DNA of 64,000 nucleotides from Anabaena cylindrica PCC 7122. Its GTDB lineage: Bacteria > Cyanobacteriota > Cyanobacteriia > Cyanobacteriales > Nostocaceae. Positions 35,765 to 45,718 of the stretch are shown piece after piece. The stretch covers positions 558,001 to 622,000 of the forward strand of contig NC_019771.1 in assembly GCF_000317695.1 (NCBI RefSeq), read 5' to 3'. The position numbers were made by a program, and so were the translations under genes. Within the stretch, counting starts at the first letter, position 1. Each line of letters opens with the position of its first letter. Below the pieces are notes generated by a model. It saw only the letters and a program-made list of their open reading frames with translations. It was not told the DNA's origin and made no database searches.

Positions 35765-36421
35765 CGCAGAACTCCTAAAAATTTAATCAATTAGTACTAT
35801 GGGTTGAAATTTTTGACGGGGATGCTTATCTTGAGGGAAGAAAATACTTCTAAAATTAAGCATATAAAACCTTGGCATCCCTGGCAACATAAATTACTAT
35901 AATAGTTTGTAATAAAAAAGTTTTAAAAAACTTAACAAAACTTAATGCACTCCTAAATTTAATCAAATTTCACGGTTTCCTAGAGCGGCCGCTTATGCTT
36001 TATAATTTCTTTATTACATTTAGAAAATCACATTCATAACCAGGGCTAACCATATCTGGTCAGGATTGAGCAGAGGCTGTATATTCTACCGTCTCGGTCT
36101 TTCCTCAATTTTTGCTATTTGCACAGGTATTAAATGAAAAATATATAACTTTTTTAAATATAAACTATAAAATTCTTGGCACCAAGTAGAAATTTATATT
36201 TCTACCCGGATGATTAGTAAAGGTAAGTAAATGCTGTTAAATCTGTAAACTGATATTTAACTGCCATTAAATAGCGCACATTAAAGTAAAAATGCTGCTT
36301 AAAGTTTATTTGAAAAATAGTTAAAAAAAACTTGATTTTTTCAAAATTAACGTTGTTTAAGCGAAGAATTGTTTTTAGGGTGTCTAAGAAACTAAAAGCT
36401 GAGTCGTCAAGGAAAATTTAA
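35765..36421. promoter_or_regulatory. 657-base divergent control region between ccmK2 and ndhF4
   Basis: A+T-rich region that must drive both the carboxysome operon (left) and ndhF4-ndhD4-cupB (right). A TATAAT-like palindromic box (CTATTATAGT on the minus strand, about 35896-35905) is a candidate -10. TTA-N7-TTA spacing occurs at about 35933-35945 (TTAACAAAACTTA), loosely like LysR-type sites. None is proven. A NotI-like GCGGCCGC octamer is at about 35985. Coupled regulation of both arms by the linked LysR protein under low CO2 is an inference. Confidence 0.45.
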
Positions 36422-38278
36422 ATGAATGAGTTTCTATTTTTTACAAGTTGGTTTGTACCTTTTTATAGCTTACTAGGGGCAGTTTTAACCTTGCCTTGGA
36501 GCATAGGAATAATTCAACGAACAGGGCCAAGACCTGCGGCCTACTTGAACTTGTTGACGACTTTGGTGGCTTTTGTCCATAGCCTGTTGGTATTTCAAAA
36601 TATCTGGGATAGAGATCCAGAAACTTTAGTAATCACTTGGTTCCAAGCTGCGGATTTTAACTTAACATTTGCTTTAGAACTATCGCCGGTCAGTATTGGT
36701 GCAATAGTTTTAATCACAGGATTGAGTCTGTTAGCTCAAATTTATGCCTTGGGTTACATGGAAAAGGACTGGTCGATAGCACGTTTTTTTGGGCTACTGG
36801 GATTTTTTGAGGCGGCCTTGAGTGGTTTGGCGATCAGTGATTCTCTGTTTCTCAGCTATGCCTTGTTGGAAGTTCTCACCCTTTCCACCTACTTGCTAGT
36901 TGGTTTTTGGTATGCTCAACCATTGGTAGTAACGGCAGCGCGGGATGCGTTTTTAACCAAACGGGTGGGAGATTTATTGTTACTGATGGGTGTAGTTACC
37001 CTTTCCACCCAAGCTGGTAGTTTAAACTTTTCTGACTTGTATGAGTGGGCGCAAACGGCTCATTTGAGTCCATTAACATCAACCTTAATAGGTGTGTCCT
37101 TGATTGCTGGGCCTGCTGGTAAATGCGCTCAGTTTCCCCTACACCTGTGGTTAGATGAAGCAATGGAAGGCCCTAACCCAGCTTCGGTGATGCGGAATTC
37201 CCTGGTAGTAGCAGGTGGTGCTTATGTATTGTACAAAATTCAGCCATTATTAGCACTCTCACCAGTGGCACTAAATGCTTTAGTTGTGATGGGTACAGTG
37301 ACGGCATTAGGTGCAACCTTGGTGTCAATCGCGCAAATTGATATTAAACGGGCGTTATCTCATTCCACGAGTGCCTACATGGGTTTGGTATTTTTGGCTG
37401 TGGGTTTACAGCAAGGGGGTGTAGCTTTGATGTTGCTGTTGACTCATGCGATCGCTAAAGCATTATTATTCATGAGTTCCGGTTCCATCATCTACACTAC
37501 CCAAACTCAAGATTTAACAGAAATGGGTGGTTTATGGTCACGGATGCCAGCCACTACTACAGCCTTTGTCGTTGGTTCAGCTGGGATGGTGACATTATTA
37601 CCACTGGGTAGCTTTTGGGCAATGCTGGCTTGGGCTGATGGCTTGGTGAAAGTTAACCCTTGGGTAATTGTGGTTTTATTATTAGTCAATGGCTTGACAG
37701 CATTGAATTTGACCAGAGTTTTCCGCTTAATCTTTTGGGGAGAACCGCAACAGAAGACCCGCCGCGCCCCCGAAGTTGCTTGGCAGATGGCCTTCCCAAT
37801 GGTGACTTTAACGATATTGACCCTACTATTACCCCTCATGCTACAGCAATGGTACTTGTTGCCAGGATGGGAAAGTATTGATTGGTATGTGGTATTGGCT
37901 TTGCTAACTTCTACTGTACTGGGGGTGGGTATTGGTGCAACAATGTATCTACATAAAGCTTGGTCAAGATCCAGAATTCTGGCATGGAGATTTATTCAAG
38001 ATTTACTAGGTTACGATTTTTACATTGACAGAGTTTATCGTCTCACCATTGTCAGTGCCGTAGCTATGTTATCAAAGATTTCCTCTTGGAGCGATCGCTA
38101 TTTAGTCGATGGTTTCGTAAACTTAGTCGGTTTTGCTGCCATTTTTAGTGGTCAAAGTTTAAAGTACAGCATTTCTGGTCAATCTCAAGCCTATATGCTG
38201 ACTATTCTCGTAGTGATTAGCGTCCTTGGTTTCTTTATTAGTTGGTCATTAGGCTTACTTGATAAATTACCTTTTTAG
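36422..38278 (+). CDS. ndhF4: NDH-1 subunit NdhF4 (CO2-uptake type)
   Basis: A 618-residue antiporter-like membrane subunit of the NDH-1MS' (NDH-I4) complex on thylakoids, which couples electron flow to CO2 hydration by CupB. About 16 hydrophobic helices are visible. Conserved parts include LLSYALLEVLTLSTYLLVGFW, AGPAGKCAQFPLHLWLDEAMEG (proton channel region), DIKRALSHSTSAYMGL and MLLLTHAIAKALLFM with channel Lys/His. Membership in the F4 rather than the F1 or F3 branch is inferred from linkage to ndhD4-like and cupB-like genes. Confidence 0.92.
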   Translation: MNEFLFFTSWFVPFYSLLGAVLTLPWSIGIIQRTGPRPAAYLNLLTTLVAFVHSLLVFQNIWDRDPETLVITWFQAADFNLTFALELSPVSIGAIVLITGLSLLAQIYALGYMEKDWSIARFFGLLGFFEAALSGLAISDSLFLSYALLEVLTLSTYLLVGFWYAQPLVVTAARDAFLTKRVGDLLLLMGVVTLSTQAGSLNFSDLYEWAQTAHLSPLTSTLIGVSLIAGPAGKCAQFPLHLWLDEAMEGPNPASVMRNSLVVAGGAYVLYKIQPLLALSPVALNALVVMGTVTALGATLVSIAQIDIKRALSHSTSAYMGLVFLAVGLQQGGVALMLLLTHAIAKALLFMSSGSIIYTTQTQDLTEMGGLWSRMPATTTAFVVGSAGMVTLLPLGSFWAMLAWADGLVKVNPWVIVVLLLVNGLTALNLTRVFRLIFWGEPQQKTRRAPEVAWQMAFPMVTLTILTLLLPLMLQQWYLLPGWESIDWYVVLALLTSTVLGVGIGATMYLHKAWSRSRILAWRFIQDLLGYDFYIDRVYRLTIVSAVAMLSKISSWSDRYLVDGFVNLVGFAAIFSGQSLKYSISGQSQAYMLTILVVISVLGFFISWSLGLLDKLPF

Positions 38279-38396
38279 GAAGAAGGTGACAGGTTACAGG
38301 TTACAGGTGACAGGGAATAGGTAGAAGGTTATTCTCCCCACCTCCCCAACCCTCCCCATCTTCCTTATCCCCCCATCCCCATTTCCTTCACTGCTT

Positions 38397-39899
38397 ATGA
38401 TGCTGAGTACGTTGATTTTGCTGCCTTTACTTGGTGCCGCCTTAATTGGTTTCTATCCCTATCCTATCAGTGGGAAAGTTTCCCGTGGAACGGCTTTGGC
38501 CGTGTCCGTAATGATTTTCTTATGGTCAATTTTCCTGGCGATTCAGTTTCATCCTGATGAAGTCGGCATACAATTTGCTGAATCCATACCTTGGATAGAA
38601 GCCTTGGGATTAAACTATAATCTAGGCATAGATGGTTTATCATTGCCATTATTATTGTTGAATGGACTTTTGACTGCTATTGCCATCTACAGCAGCGATG
38701 AATCTCTTCAGCGTCCGAGATTTTATTACTCGTTAATCCTACTCCTGAATGCTGGGGTGATAGGAGCATTCTTGGCACAGGATTTATTGTTATTTTTCCT
38801 GTTTTATGAGTTAGAACTAATTCCCCTCTATCTACTAATTGCAATTTGGGGTGGTGCAAAGCGTGGTTATGCAGCTACCAAGTTTCTGATTTATACAGCA
38901 GTTTCGGGAATCTTGATTTTAGCTAGTTTTCTGGGGATGGTTTGGTTAAGTGATTCTCCAAGCTTTGGACTAGCAACCATTAACGCCCATAATCTACCTT
39001 TAGCGACTCAATTGTTACTACTAGTAGGGATTTTGATAGGTTTTGGAATTAAAATTCCCCTGGTTCCCTTTCATACTTGGTTGCCTGATGCCCACGTCGA
39101 AGCTTCCACACCGATTTCTGTTTTATTAGCTGGGGTATTGTTGAAATTAGGAACTTACGGTTTACTCAGATTTGGAATGAACTTGTTGCCGCAAGCGTGG
39201 GAATATATAGCACCAACTTTAGCCACATGGGCAGTAATTAGCGTCTTGTTTGGTGCATCTTGTGCGATCGCTCAAACTGATATGAAAAAAATGGTAGCCT
39301 ACAGTTCTATCGGACATATGGGCTATATTTTGTTAGCAGCAGCAGCAGCCACACCCCTCAGCGTATTAGGTGCTGTTATGCAAATGATTAGCCACGGCTT
39401 GATTTCTGCCATGATGTTTTTACTGGTGGGAGTTGTATATAAAAAAGCTGGTAGCCGTGATTTAGATGTTATTCGTGGACTGCTAAACCCAGAACGGGGT
39501 ATGCCCGTCATCGGCACATTGATAGTTTTGGGAGTCATGGCTAGTGCTGGGATACCGGGAATGGTAGGTTTTATTTCCGAATTTATTATTTTTCGAGGCA
39601 GTTTCGAGGTTTTTCCAGTACAAACCCTGTTATCAATGCTAGGTACAGGTTTAACTGCGGTTTACTTCTTAATTCTTCTCAATCGCGCCTTTTTTGGGCG
39701 TTTATCTGCACAAGTTACCAACCTACCACGAGTTTATTGGAGCGATCGCATTCCTGCATTTATCTTAGCTGTATTAATTGTGATTTTCGGCATCCAACCA
39801 TCTTGGTTAGTGCATTGGAGTCAAGCCACAATCACCGCAATGGTAAATACACCAAGTTTAGTAGCAAATGCACCAGTAGATAAAGCTGGTAAAACTTAA
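38397..39899 (+). CDS. ndhD4: NDH-1 subunit NdhD4
   Basis: A 500-residue antiporter-like subunit (MrpD/NuoM family). About 14 membrane helices are visible. Landmarks are FFLFYELELIPLYLLIAIWG (essential Glu), GFGIKIPLVPFHTWLPDAHV, EASTPISVLLAGVLLKLGTYG, DMKKMVAYSSIGHMGY and MISHGLISAMMFLLVGV. It follows ndhF4 by 118 bases with heptamer-like spacer repeats (ggtgacagg) between and precedes cupB. It forms the distal proton-pumping arm of the CO2-uptake NDH-1 complex. Confidence 0.92.
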   Translation: MMLSTLILLPLLGAALIGFYPYPISGKVSRGTALAVSVMIFLWSIFLAIQFHPDEVGIQFAESIPWIEALGLNYNLGIDGLSLPLLLLNGLLTAIAIYSSDESLQRPRFYYSLILLLNAGVIGAFLAQDLLLFFLFYELELIPLYLLIAIWGGAKRGYAATKFLIYTAVSGILILASFLGMVWLSDSPSFGLATINAHNLPLATQLLLLVGILIGFGIKIPLVPFHTWLPDAHVEASTPISVLLAGVLLKLGTYGLLRFGMNLLPQAWEYIAPTLATWAVISVLFGASCAIAQTDMKKMVAYSSIGHMGYILLAAAAATPLSVLGAVMQMISHGLISAMMFLLVGVVYKKAGSRDLDVIRGLLNPERGMPVIGTLIVLGVMASAGIPGMVGFISEFIIFRGSFEVFPVQTLLSMLGTGLTAVYFLILLNRAFFGRLSAQVTNLPRVYWSDRIPAFILAVLIVIFGIQPSWLVHWSQATITAMVNTPSLVANAPVDKAGKT

Positions 39900-40000
39900 A
39901 AGATATTAGTTTTGTGGTAGAGATTAAATTCTACTACAAGCTAATTTTTAACTCTTATCCCCCAACCGTGATTTATTGTTAATTTCTTGGAGAAATAGTA

Positions 40001-41134
40001 ATGGTTAATCTTAAAAAAAAACCTGTTAATAAGCCTTTATCTGAATATATTCAACAGTTAACAAATGGAGGAGCATTACTCTCTGACAGTCCAGAGAATG
40101 TCATGGAAGTCGTGGGCATTCTCAAAAGCTATGGTGTAGTTTTAGATGCCTATTCTCAAAATCTAATTTACATAGCCGAACATCAATTTTTAGTATTTTT
40201 TCAATTTTTTAAATATTTTAATGGTGAGATTTCTTTCGCCAAATTACTCCGTCATTGGTGGCATGACAGAATTAATTTTGAATATGCAGAATATTGTTTG
40301 AAAGCCATGATGTGGCATGGTGGTGGAGGATTAGATACATACTTAGATACCGCAGAATTTCAAAACAGAACACAAGCTGTTATTGCTGCTAAATTTCAAA
40401 AAAATCCCTTAATCTTAGGACTTAACCAACTGTTTCCTGACTTTCTCACAGAACAGTTGCGTGTCTCAGCTTATTACACTGGGTTAGGTCAATTTTGGCG
40501 AGTAATGGCTGATATGTTCCTGAGTTTATCAGACCGCTATGACAACGGCGAAATCAAAACTATTCCTCAAGTTGTAGATCACATCAAAGCAGGTTTAGTA
40601 GCAGATGCACTCAAGCCAATTACTTACAATGTCAAAATTGACAACAAAGTCTATGAACTTATTCCGAAATCAGTCGGTTTGACTTTTTTAGCAGATACAG
40701 CTATTCCATATGTAGAAGCCATTTTTTTCCGGGGAACCCCTTTTGCCGGCACAGTTTCCCTCAATGCTCAAGCTTATCAAATCCCCCCAGATCAATCTCG
40801 ATTTCAGTATGGTGCCTTATATGCAGATCCTTTACCTATAGGTGGTGCAGGGATTCCTCCCACGTTGTTGATGCAAGATATGCGTCATTATTTACCAGAA
40901 TATTTACATGATATTTATCGTCGCAGTCGTCGTGGTGAAGATGACTTACGTGTACAAATTTGTATGAGTTTTCAAAAGTCAATGTTTTGCGTAACGACAG
41001 CAGCCATTTTAGGATTGTCACCTTATCCTATAGATACACAAGATCCATCTGAGCAAACAGCTAATCTTGTTTATTTAGAAAAGTGGATGGATAGGTTAAA
41101 AAACTCGCAAATAGGGGAAGTGAATAAATCTTGA
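40001..41134 (+). CDS. cupB: CO2 hydration protein CupB (ChpX)
   Basis: A 377-residue soluble subunit that hydrates CO2 at the NDH-1MS' complex in a carbonic anhydrase-like reaction. The family blocks EHQFLVFFQFFKYFNGE, LLRHWWHDRINFEYAEYCLKAMMWHGGGGLD, RVSAYYTGLGQFWRVMADMF, YGALYADPLPIGGAGIPPTLLMQDMRHYLPEYLHD and SFQKSMFCVTTAAI are all clear. These include the His, Cys and Tyr residues thought to bind zinc. It is third in the ndhF4-ndhD4-cupB operon. Assignment to CupB rather than the inducible CupA rests on this gene order. Confidence 0.93.
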   Translation: MVNLKKKPVNKPLSEYIQQLTNGGALLSDSPENVMEVVGILKSYGVVLDAYSQNLIYIAEHQFLVFFQFFKYFNGEISFAKLLRHWWHDRINFEYAEYCLKAMMWHGGGGLDTYLDTAEFQNRTQAVIAAKFQKNPLILGLNQLFPDFLTEQLRVSAYYTGLGQFWRVMADMFLSLSDRYDNGEIKTIPQVVDHIKAGLVADALKPITYNVKIDNKVYELIPKSVGLTFLADTAIPYVEAIFFRGTPFAGTVSLNAQAYQIPPDQSRFQYGALYADPLPIGGAGIPPTLLMQDMRHYLPEYLHDIYRRSRRGEDDLRVQICMSFQKSMFCVTTAAILGLSPYPIDTQDPSEQTANLVYLEKWMDRLKNSQIGEVNKS

Positions 41135-41287
41135 GCAAAGCGCGGTTACACAGCTTTTAGCCTGATAATAATGGTGTATGTGACAAAACAATTGAAACAA
41201 TAAAAAGAAAAATAAGCTTCTCAGATGAATCAAAAAATAAAATTCTTCGTCACTAGATGTATCAGTGAAATATTTAGAGGTTGAATT

Positions 41288-42061
41288 ATGTCGTTACAAC
41301 CACTTCAGGTTTTATTTTTGAGTAGTCTTAGCTTATCCTTACTTCTTAGCAATTCTGTAGCCTTTGCCCAAGTTGATGGTGTTGTTGTCCCCACGGTACC
41401 ATCCGGCTCATCAACAACAGTACCACCCAGACCATCTACTAATATACCGACTTCCAGCACTGTTGACAGCAGCAAAAGATTTAGCTGTCAATATTATAAT
41501 GGTAGATATACTGTCATGTACCAGCCCCAAAGTCAACCAGGTCAATTTTTCGCTTGGGCAGCACCTCAAGCCTTGGGTGGTGGTTGGACACCACAAAATC
41601 GTTGTGAAGCGATCGCAACTCGTTTAGAATTATATCGCCCAGATGGCTTACAAGAACTCCAGATAGCTGTAGAAAATAACGAAAATATTATCTGTGTCAC
41701 TACAGAAGCTAACACTGGTTGTCGGATTGTACTCACAGTTCCCCGTGGACAAGACCCTTACGCTATCCGCAGTAGTGTTTTCAACAACTTGGCTACTGCT
41801 GACAACGGACAACAAACCATAGCTGTTAATACTTATGCTAATCGTAACCAAGGAGGAACGAACGAATTATACAACTTGGGACGCAGTCTTTTAGGTGGTG
41901 GTAATAATCGTGCTAATTCATCTAAAAATGGCATTAATTTGAAACCTTTCCTAGATCGTCAAGATGGTGGTACAGCAACTAACTTGCGAAATGGAGTCTC
42001 AATTGGTCGTCCTTCTCGACCACAAAATACTACTATCCTCAACCCACGGTTATTCCGCTGA
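41288..42061 (+). CDS. COP23 domain protein, exported
   Basis: A 257-residue protein with a clear signal peptide (LFLSSLSLSLLLSNSVAFA, cleavage after about residue 27), a Pro/Ser/Thr-rich linker, and a COP23 domain: FSCQYYNGRYTVMYQPQ, FFAWAAPQALGGGWTPQNRC, ISTRLELYRPDGLQEL-like strand and CRIVLTVPRGQDPYAIR. Four Cys could form two disulfides. COP23 was described as a circadian-oscillating, membrane-associated protein in cyanobacteria. The role is unknown. Confidence 0.82.
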   Translation: MSLQPLQVLFLSSLSLSLLLSNSVAFAQVDGVVVPTVPSGSSTTVPPRPSTNIPTSSTVDSSKRFSCQYYNGRYTVMYQPQSQPGQFFAWAAPQALGGGWTPQNRCEAIATRLELYRPDGLQELQIAVENNENIICVTTEANTGCRIVLTVPRGQDPYAIRSSVFNNLATADNGQQTIAVNTYANRNQGGTNELYNLGRSLLGGGNNRANSSKNGINLKPFLDRQDGGTATNLRNGVSIGRPSRPQNTTILNPRLFR

Positions 42062-42366
42062 TTTATGATTTATCTCAGCTAAATATTTACTGTTGAAGTA
42101 ATTATTAATAAATTCATTTTTGGCTTCTTTGTGCTTATTTACAAGGAAGCTTTTGCCTGTGGGTAATTTTAAGACTTAGTTAATATAAATTTTACGTAAA
42201 AATATGGTGAGACTTTTCGATTATTCAAGATTTTTAGCTTACATTGATTGGTGAGAATTTCAAAAAAGGCATTATTTGTCAGGTAACAGTGATCCTGATC
42301 CAGACAAATATGACAGCTTTCAATTTAGATAAATACAGTGCTTCAACTTTATCCAGGAACAAGTAA
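42062..42366. other. 305-base intergenic region before the RTX protein gene
   Basis: A+T-rich, with an imperfect dyad near 42119-42150 (ttggcttctttg / caaggaag) that could end the COP23 transcript. An AGGAA site lies 7-11 bases before the ATG at 42367. No gene recognised. Confidence 0.35.
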
Positions 42367-44262
42367 ATGACAATATCATTTAGTACGCCCACTAATACTA
42401 CCGTCGGTTCAGCTCCTTTTTCAGTAGCTGTAGGAGACTTCGACGGGGATGGTAATCTAGATGCAGCAGTAGCAAACTCTCTTGATAAGACAATCTCAGT
42501 ACTTCTGGGTAATGGACTAGGTGATTTTTCCCTGATTTCTAGTCCCGCAGTCGGGTTATATAACCCTATTTCAGTAGCTGTAGGAGACTTTGACGGGGAT
42601 GGTAATTTAGATTTAGCAACAGCAAACTTTGACTTACCTGATCTCCAAACCGTTCCTCCAAACCTAAATCCTGATAGCGATATCTCAATTCTACTGGGAG
42701 ATGGAACTGGTAATTTTGACGCTCCCATTACAGTTGCTATCCCTGGAACAAATCTAAGTGCGATCTCCCTGGGAGACTTCAACAAAGATGGCAAGCTAGA
42801 CGTAGCTGCGGGTAATTTTTCCAGCTCTGATGTGTCTGTCTTCCCCGGAACTGGCTTAGGTGCATTCGGATCTGCTCAGACCTATTCAGTTGGTAATACT
42901 ACCCGTGCGATCGCAGTAGAAGATTTCGACGAAGATGGTGTTCCAGATATAGCCATTGTTAAGTCTGGTGCTTCAGTTGTGTCAGTACAGCTGGGAGATG
43001 GCTTAGGTGGCTTTAACGCTCAGACTGACTTTAATGTAGGAGCAGAACCTCGATCAGTGACTGTAGCCGATATCAACGGTGACGGACACTTTGATTTATT
43101 GGTAGGCAACAGCGATGATGATAATGTTTCATTACTTTTCGGTGATGGCACAGGTAACTTCGGCACTGCTACTAACTATGATGCAGGAAATGGGTCTCGC
43201 TCCGTAGCTGTGGGAGATTTTAATGGTGACAACAAACTAGACTTATTAGTAGCTAACCAACTCGGTAATAATATTTCTGTGTTGTTGAATACTACTGTAG
43301 GAGATAATTTCACTAACACTCCTGGCAATAGCAATTACTTTGTCGATAGTATTGGTGACACAGTTACTGAAGATGCTGATGGTGGCATAGATAGAGTTAT
43401 ATCCTCAGTCACTTACACCTTAAGCGACAACATAGAACGTCTAACTCTAACTGGAAACAACAATATCGACGGTACAGGTAATAACCTGAATAACAATCTC
43501 ACTGGTAATAGTGGCAATAATATTCTCGATAGCGGAACAGGTAATGACTATCTTTACGGTAATGAAGGTGATGATGTCCTGATTGGTGGAGATGGCAACG
43601 ACAAGCTCGATGGTGGTATAGGTGCTGATACCCTAATTGGCGGTAATAGTAATGATGTTTATACCGTTGATGATTTAGGTGACACAGTTATTGAAGATGC
43701 TGCTGCTGGTATCGATACAGTTAACTCCTCTGTCGATTTCACTTTAGGAAACAATATAGAACGTCTGACTTTAACTGAAAGTAAGGATATTAACGGTACA
43801 GGCAACGACCTGAATAACAATCTCACTGGGAGTGATGGCAATAATATCCTTGCTGGGAATAATGGCAATGACTATCTTTACGGTCAAGCAGGTAATGATA
43901 CCCTAATTGGTGGTTTGGGTAATGATACCCTAATTGGTGGTTTGGGTAATGATATTTTCCAATTTAATAATCCCAATGAAGGTATTGATAGGATTCAAGA
44001 CTTTGTAGTTGGTGAAGACAATATCCACATCTCTGCTATTGGATTTGGTGGTGGTTTAAGTGCAGGCGCGTTAAACGCTGCGGCTTTTGTTTCTGGCATA
44101 GGTACGAATGCAGCCACTGATGGCTTACAAAGGTTCATTTATAACAGTAGTAATGGTTCTTTGTTTTTTGATGTTGACGGCAATGGTGCCGTTGCTAGTA
44201 TTCGCATTGCGGTCTTGACTAATCTGCCTAGTCTGAGTGCTAGTGATATTACTGTTATTTAG
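42367..44262 (+). CDS. FG-GAP/VCBS and RTX calcium-binding repeat exoprotein
   Basis: A 631-residue protein without an N-terminal signal peptide. Residues 1-315 hold six FG-GAP-like repeats (for example VGDFDGDGNLDAAVAN, VADINGDGHFDLLVGN) predicted to form a beta-propeller with Ca-binding DxDxDGxxD loops. Residues about 320-540 contain two copies of a GDTV-IDTV-SSV-YTL-NIERLTL module alternating with GGxGxDxLxGG nonapeptides of the RTX type. The end, IRIAVLTNLPSLSASDITVI, looks like a C-terminal type I secretion signal. The downstream PPIase, ABC exporter and HlyD genes are its probable export system. Confidence 0.85.
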   Translation: MTISFSTPTNTTVGSAPFSVAVGDFDGDGNLDAAVANSLDKTISVLLGNGLGDFSLISSPAVGLYNPISVAVGDFDGDGNLDLATANFDLPDLQTVPPNLNPDSDISILLGDGTGNFDAPITVAIPGTNLSAISLGDFNKDGKLDVAAGNFSSSDVSVFPGTGLGAFGSAQTYSVGNTTRAIAVEDFDEDGVPDIAIVKSGASVVSVQLGDGLGGFNAQTDFNVGAEPRSVTVADINGDGHFDLLVGNSDDDNVSLLFGDGTGNFGTATNYDAGNGSRSVAVGDFNGDNKLDLLVANQLGNNISVLLNTTVGDNFTNTPGNSNYFVDSIGDTVTEDADGGIDRVISSVTYTLSDNIERLTLTGNNNIDGTGNNLNNNLTGNSGNNILDSGTGNDYLYGNEGDDVLIGGDGNDKLDGGIGADTLIGGNSNDVYTVDDLGDTVIEDAAAGIDTVNSSVDFTLGNNIERLTLTESKDINGTGNDLNNNLTGSDGNNILAGNNGNDYLYGQAGNDTLIGGLGNDTLIGGLGNDIFQFNNPNEGIDRIQDFVVGEDNIHISAIGFGGGLSAGALNAAAFVSGIGTNAATDGLQRFIYNSSNGSLFFDVDGNGAVASIRIAVLTNLPSLSASDITVI

Positions 44263-44905
44263 AGAACTCCACAAAAAAGATGATCCAATCTTGTGGGATG
44301 GGCATCTTGCCCGTCCTTATATTATTAGCGGGCAAGATGCCCGCACCACAAGAAATTTTGGGATATTTTTTTAATTGGAGAACTCTTAGTTAACAATTTC
44401 AACTCCCAATCAAGTAGGGTGGGTATTACCCACCCTAAAAAATAATCGTGCTGACAGTTGCTGTACCTAAACAATAAATTATGTAGTTAGTACATACAGG
44501 TAAGGCTTAAGAATCTTCAAATACAGCGATTTCATTAGTGTTCCATAATAGCTAAATATTTCTGCTTAGGTGCTTATGAATATATATTTTGAGTGAATCA
44601 GGCGTTAAATTTCAAAGTTTTTTGACCTGACTGCCAATTTAAGGTTGCAAATTCAAAAAATTATGATAATTTGGTACGATATCTGCAAATATGGATGCCT
44701 TTGTTACCAAGGGTGATCAAAAGATATTCGGTTTATACTAGTATTCTTGGTAACAATCTATTTATGTACACGGAAAGAGCTAAACACCAGGGCTGAGATT
44801 GTAAAGAATTGTATAAGCTTAACCCATATATAAACTGCCAACAATCTGTTTCTACTATGTTTTTAACAACAATTTATAACGGTGTTAACCTTGTTCACAA
44901 GTGAT
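44263..44905. repeat. Repeat-rich intergenic region with two palindromes
   Basis: Holds a 63-base palindromic repeat at 44290-44352 (CTTGTGGGATGGGCATCTTG in, complementary CCCGCACCACAAG out) of the family found inside the CHAT gene. It also holds a perfect 9-base-stem hairpin AGGGTGGGT-ATT-ACCCACCCT at 44416-44436 without a T tract. The remaining roughly 430 bases are A+T-rich leader sequence for the secretion genes; no gene is seen. Confidence 0.7.
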
Positions 44906-45631
44906 ATGAATCAAGTTCTGCAATTTAGCGATGCCTCCGGTGAGCATAGCCAACGCATACTGACAGCCCCAGAAGTTCTACAATTACTAGCTAAATACCA
45001 ATTAATTCCTCCATTGCTCAAAGAAGTGATCATTGATCAAGCGATCGCACAGATTGAGTGTACGCCACAAGAAGAACAACTTGCCTGCGAACAGTTAGCT
45101 CAACAATATCAAGGGCGACAAGAAATCAGTTCTGAGCAATTGAACAGCACGGCCATTCGTCAATTAAAACTAGAAAAATTCAAAGAAGCTTCATGGGGAC
45201 AAGACTTAGAATCTTATTTCTTCCAACGTAAACCTCAGTTGGATAGAGTAATCTATTCCCTAATTACTACTGCTGATATCGGTATTGCTCAAGAAATCTA
45301 TTTCCGCATCCAAGAAGGAGAACAGTCCTTTGCTCAATTGGCGCGGGAATATGCCCAAGGGCCTGAAGCTCAAACAGATGGTTTAGTCGGTCCAGTAGAA
45401 TTACAATCTCTTCATCAATCGCTAGTGAAAATTTTATCTACTAGCCAACCACGACAAATTTCACCGCCCACTCAAATAGGAGAGTGGATAGTGATTGTGC
45501 GGTTAGAGAAATTACTGCCGGCGCAGATGGATCGCCCACTGCGTCAGCGATTGTTAAATGAACGTTTTCAGGGTTGGTTGCAAGCACAAACATCTGCACA
45601 AAATTGGCAAATTAAAGAATTAGAAGGATGA
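44906..45631 (+). CDS. PpiC/parvulin-type peptidyl-prolyl isomerase linked to type I secretion
   Basis: About 241 residues. The N-terminal half is helical (VLQLLAKYQLIPPLLKEVII, DQAIAQIECTPQEEQLA), like the SurA N-domain. The C-terminal parvulin-like domain contains AQEIYFRIQEGEQSFAQLAREYAQGPEAQTDG followed by GPVELQSLHQSLVKIL. There is no signal peptide, so it probably acts in the cytoplasm, keeping the unfolded RTX substrate export-competent. The ATG at 44906 is favoured over the GTG at 44882; neither has a strong ribosome site. This gene type commonly precedes HlyB/HlyD genes in Nostocales. Confidence 0.78.
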   Translation: MNQVLQFSDASGEHSQRILTAPEVLQLLAKYQLIPPLLKEVIIDQAIAQIECTPQEEQLACEQLAQQYQGRQEISSEQLNSTAIRQLKLEKFKEASWGQDLESYFFQRKPQLDRVIYSLITTADIGIAQEIYFRIQEGEQSFAQLAREYAQGPEAQTDGLVGPVELQSLHQSLVKILSTSQPRQISPPTQIGEWIVIVRLEKLLPAQMDRPLRQRLLNERFQGWLQAQTSAQNWQIKELEG

Positions 45632-45718
45632 ATTGGCGACGATATGAATAAATAGCTCAATGATGTTGAAAATATTAACTTTTCCAAGCCAATAGTAAAT
45701 TAACTAATTTTCATAAAC

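Noticed and set aside
44416..44436. Hairpin as a Rho-independent terminator
   Set aside because: The stem is perfect but is followed by an A-rich, not T-rich, tract and lies over 150 bases past the RTX gene; kept only as a repeat.
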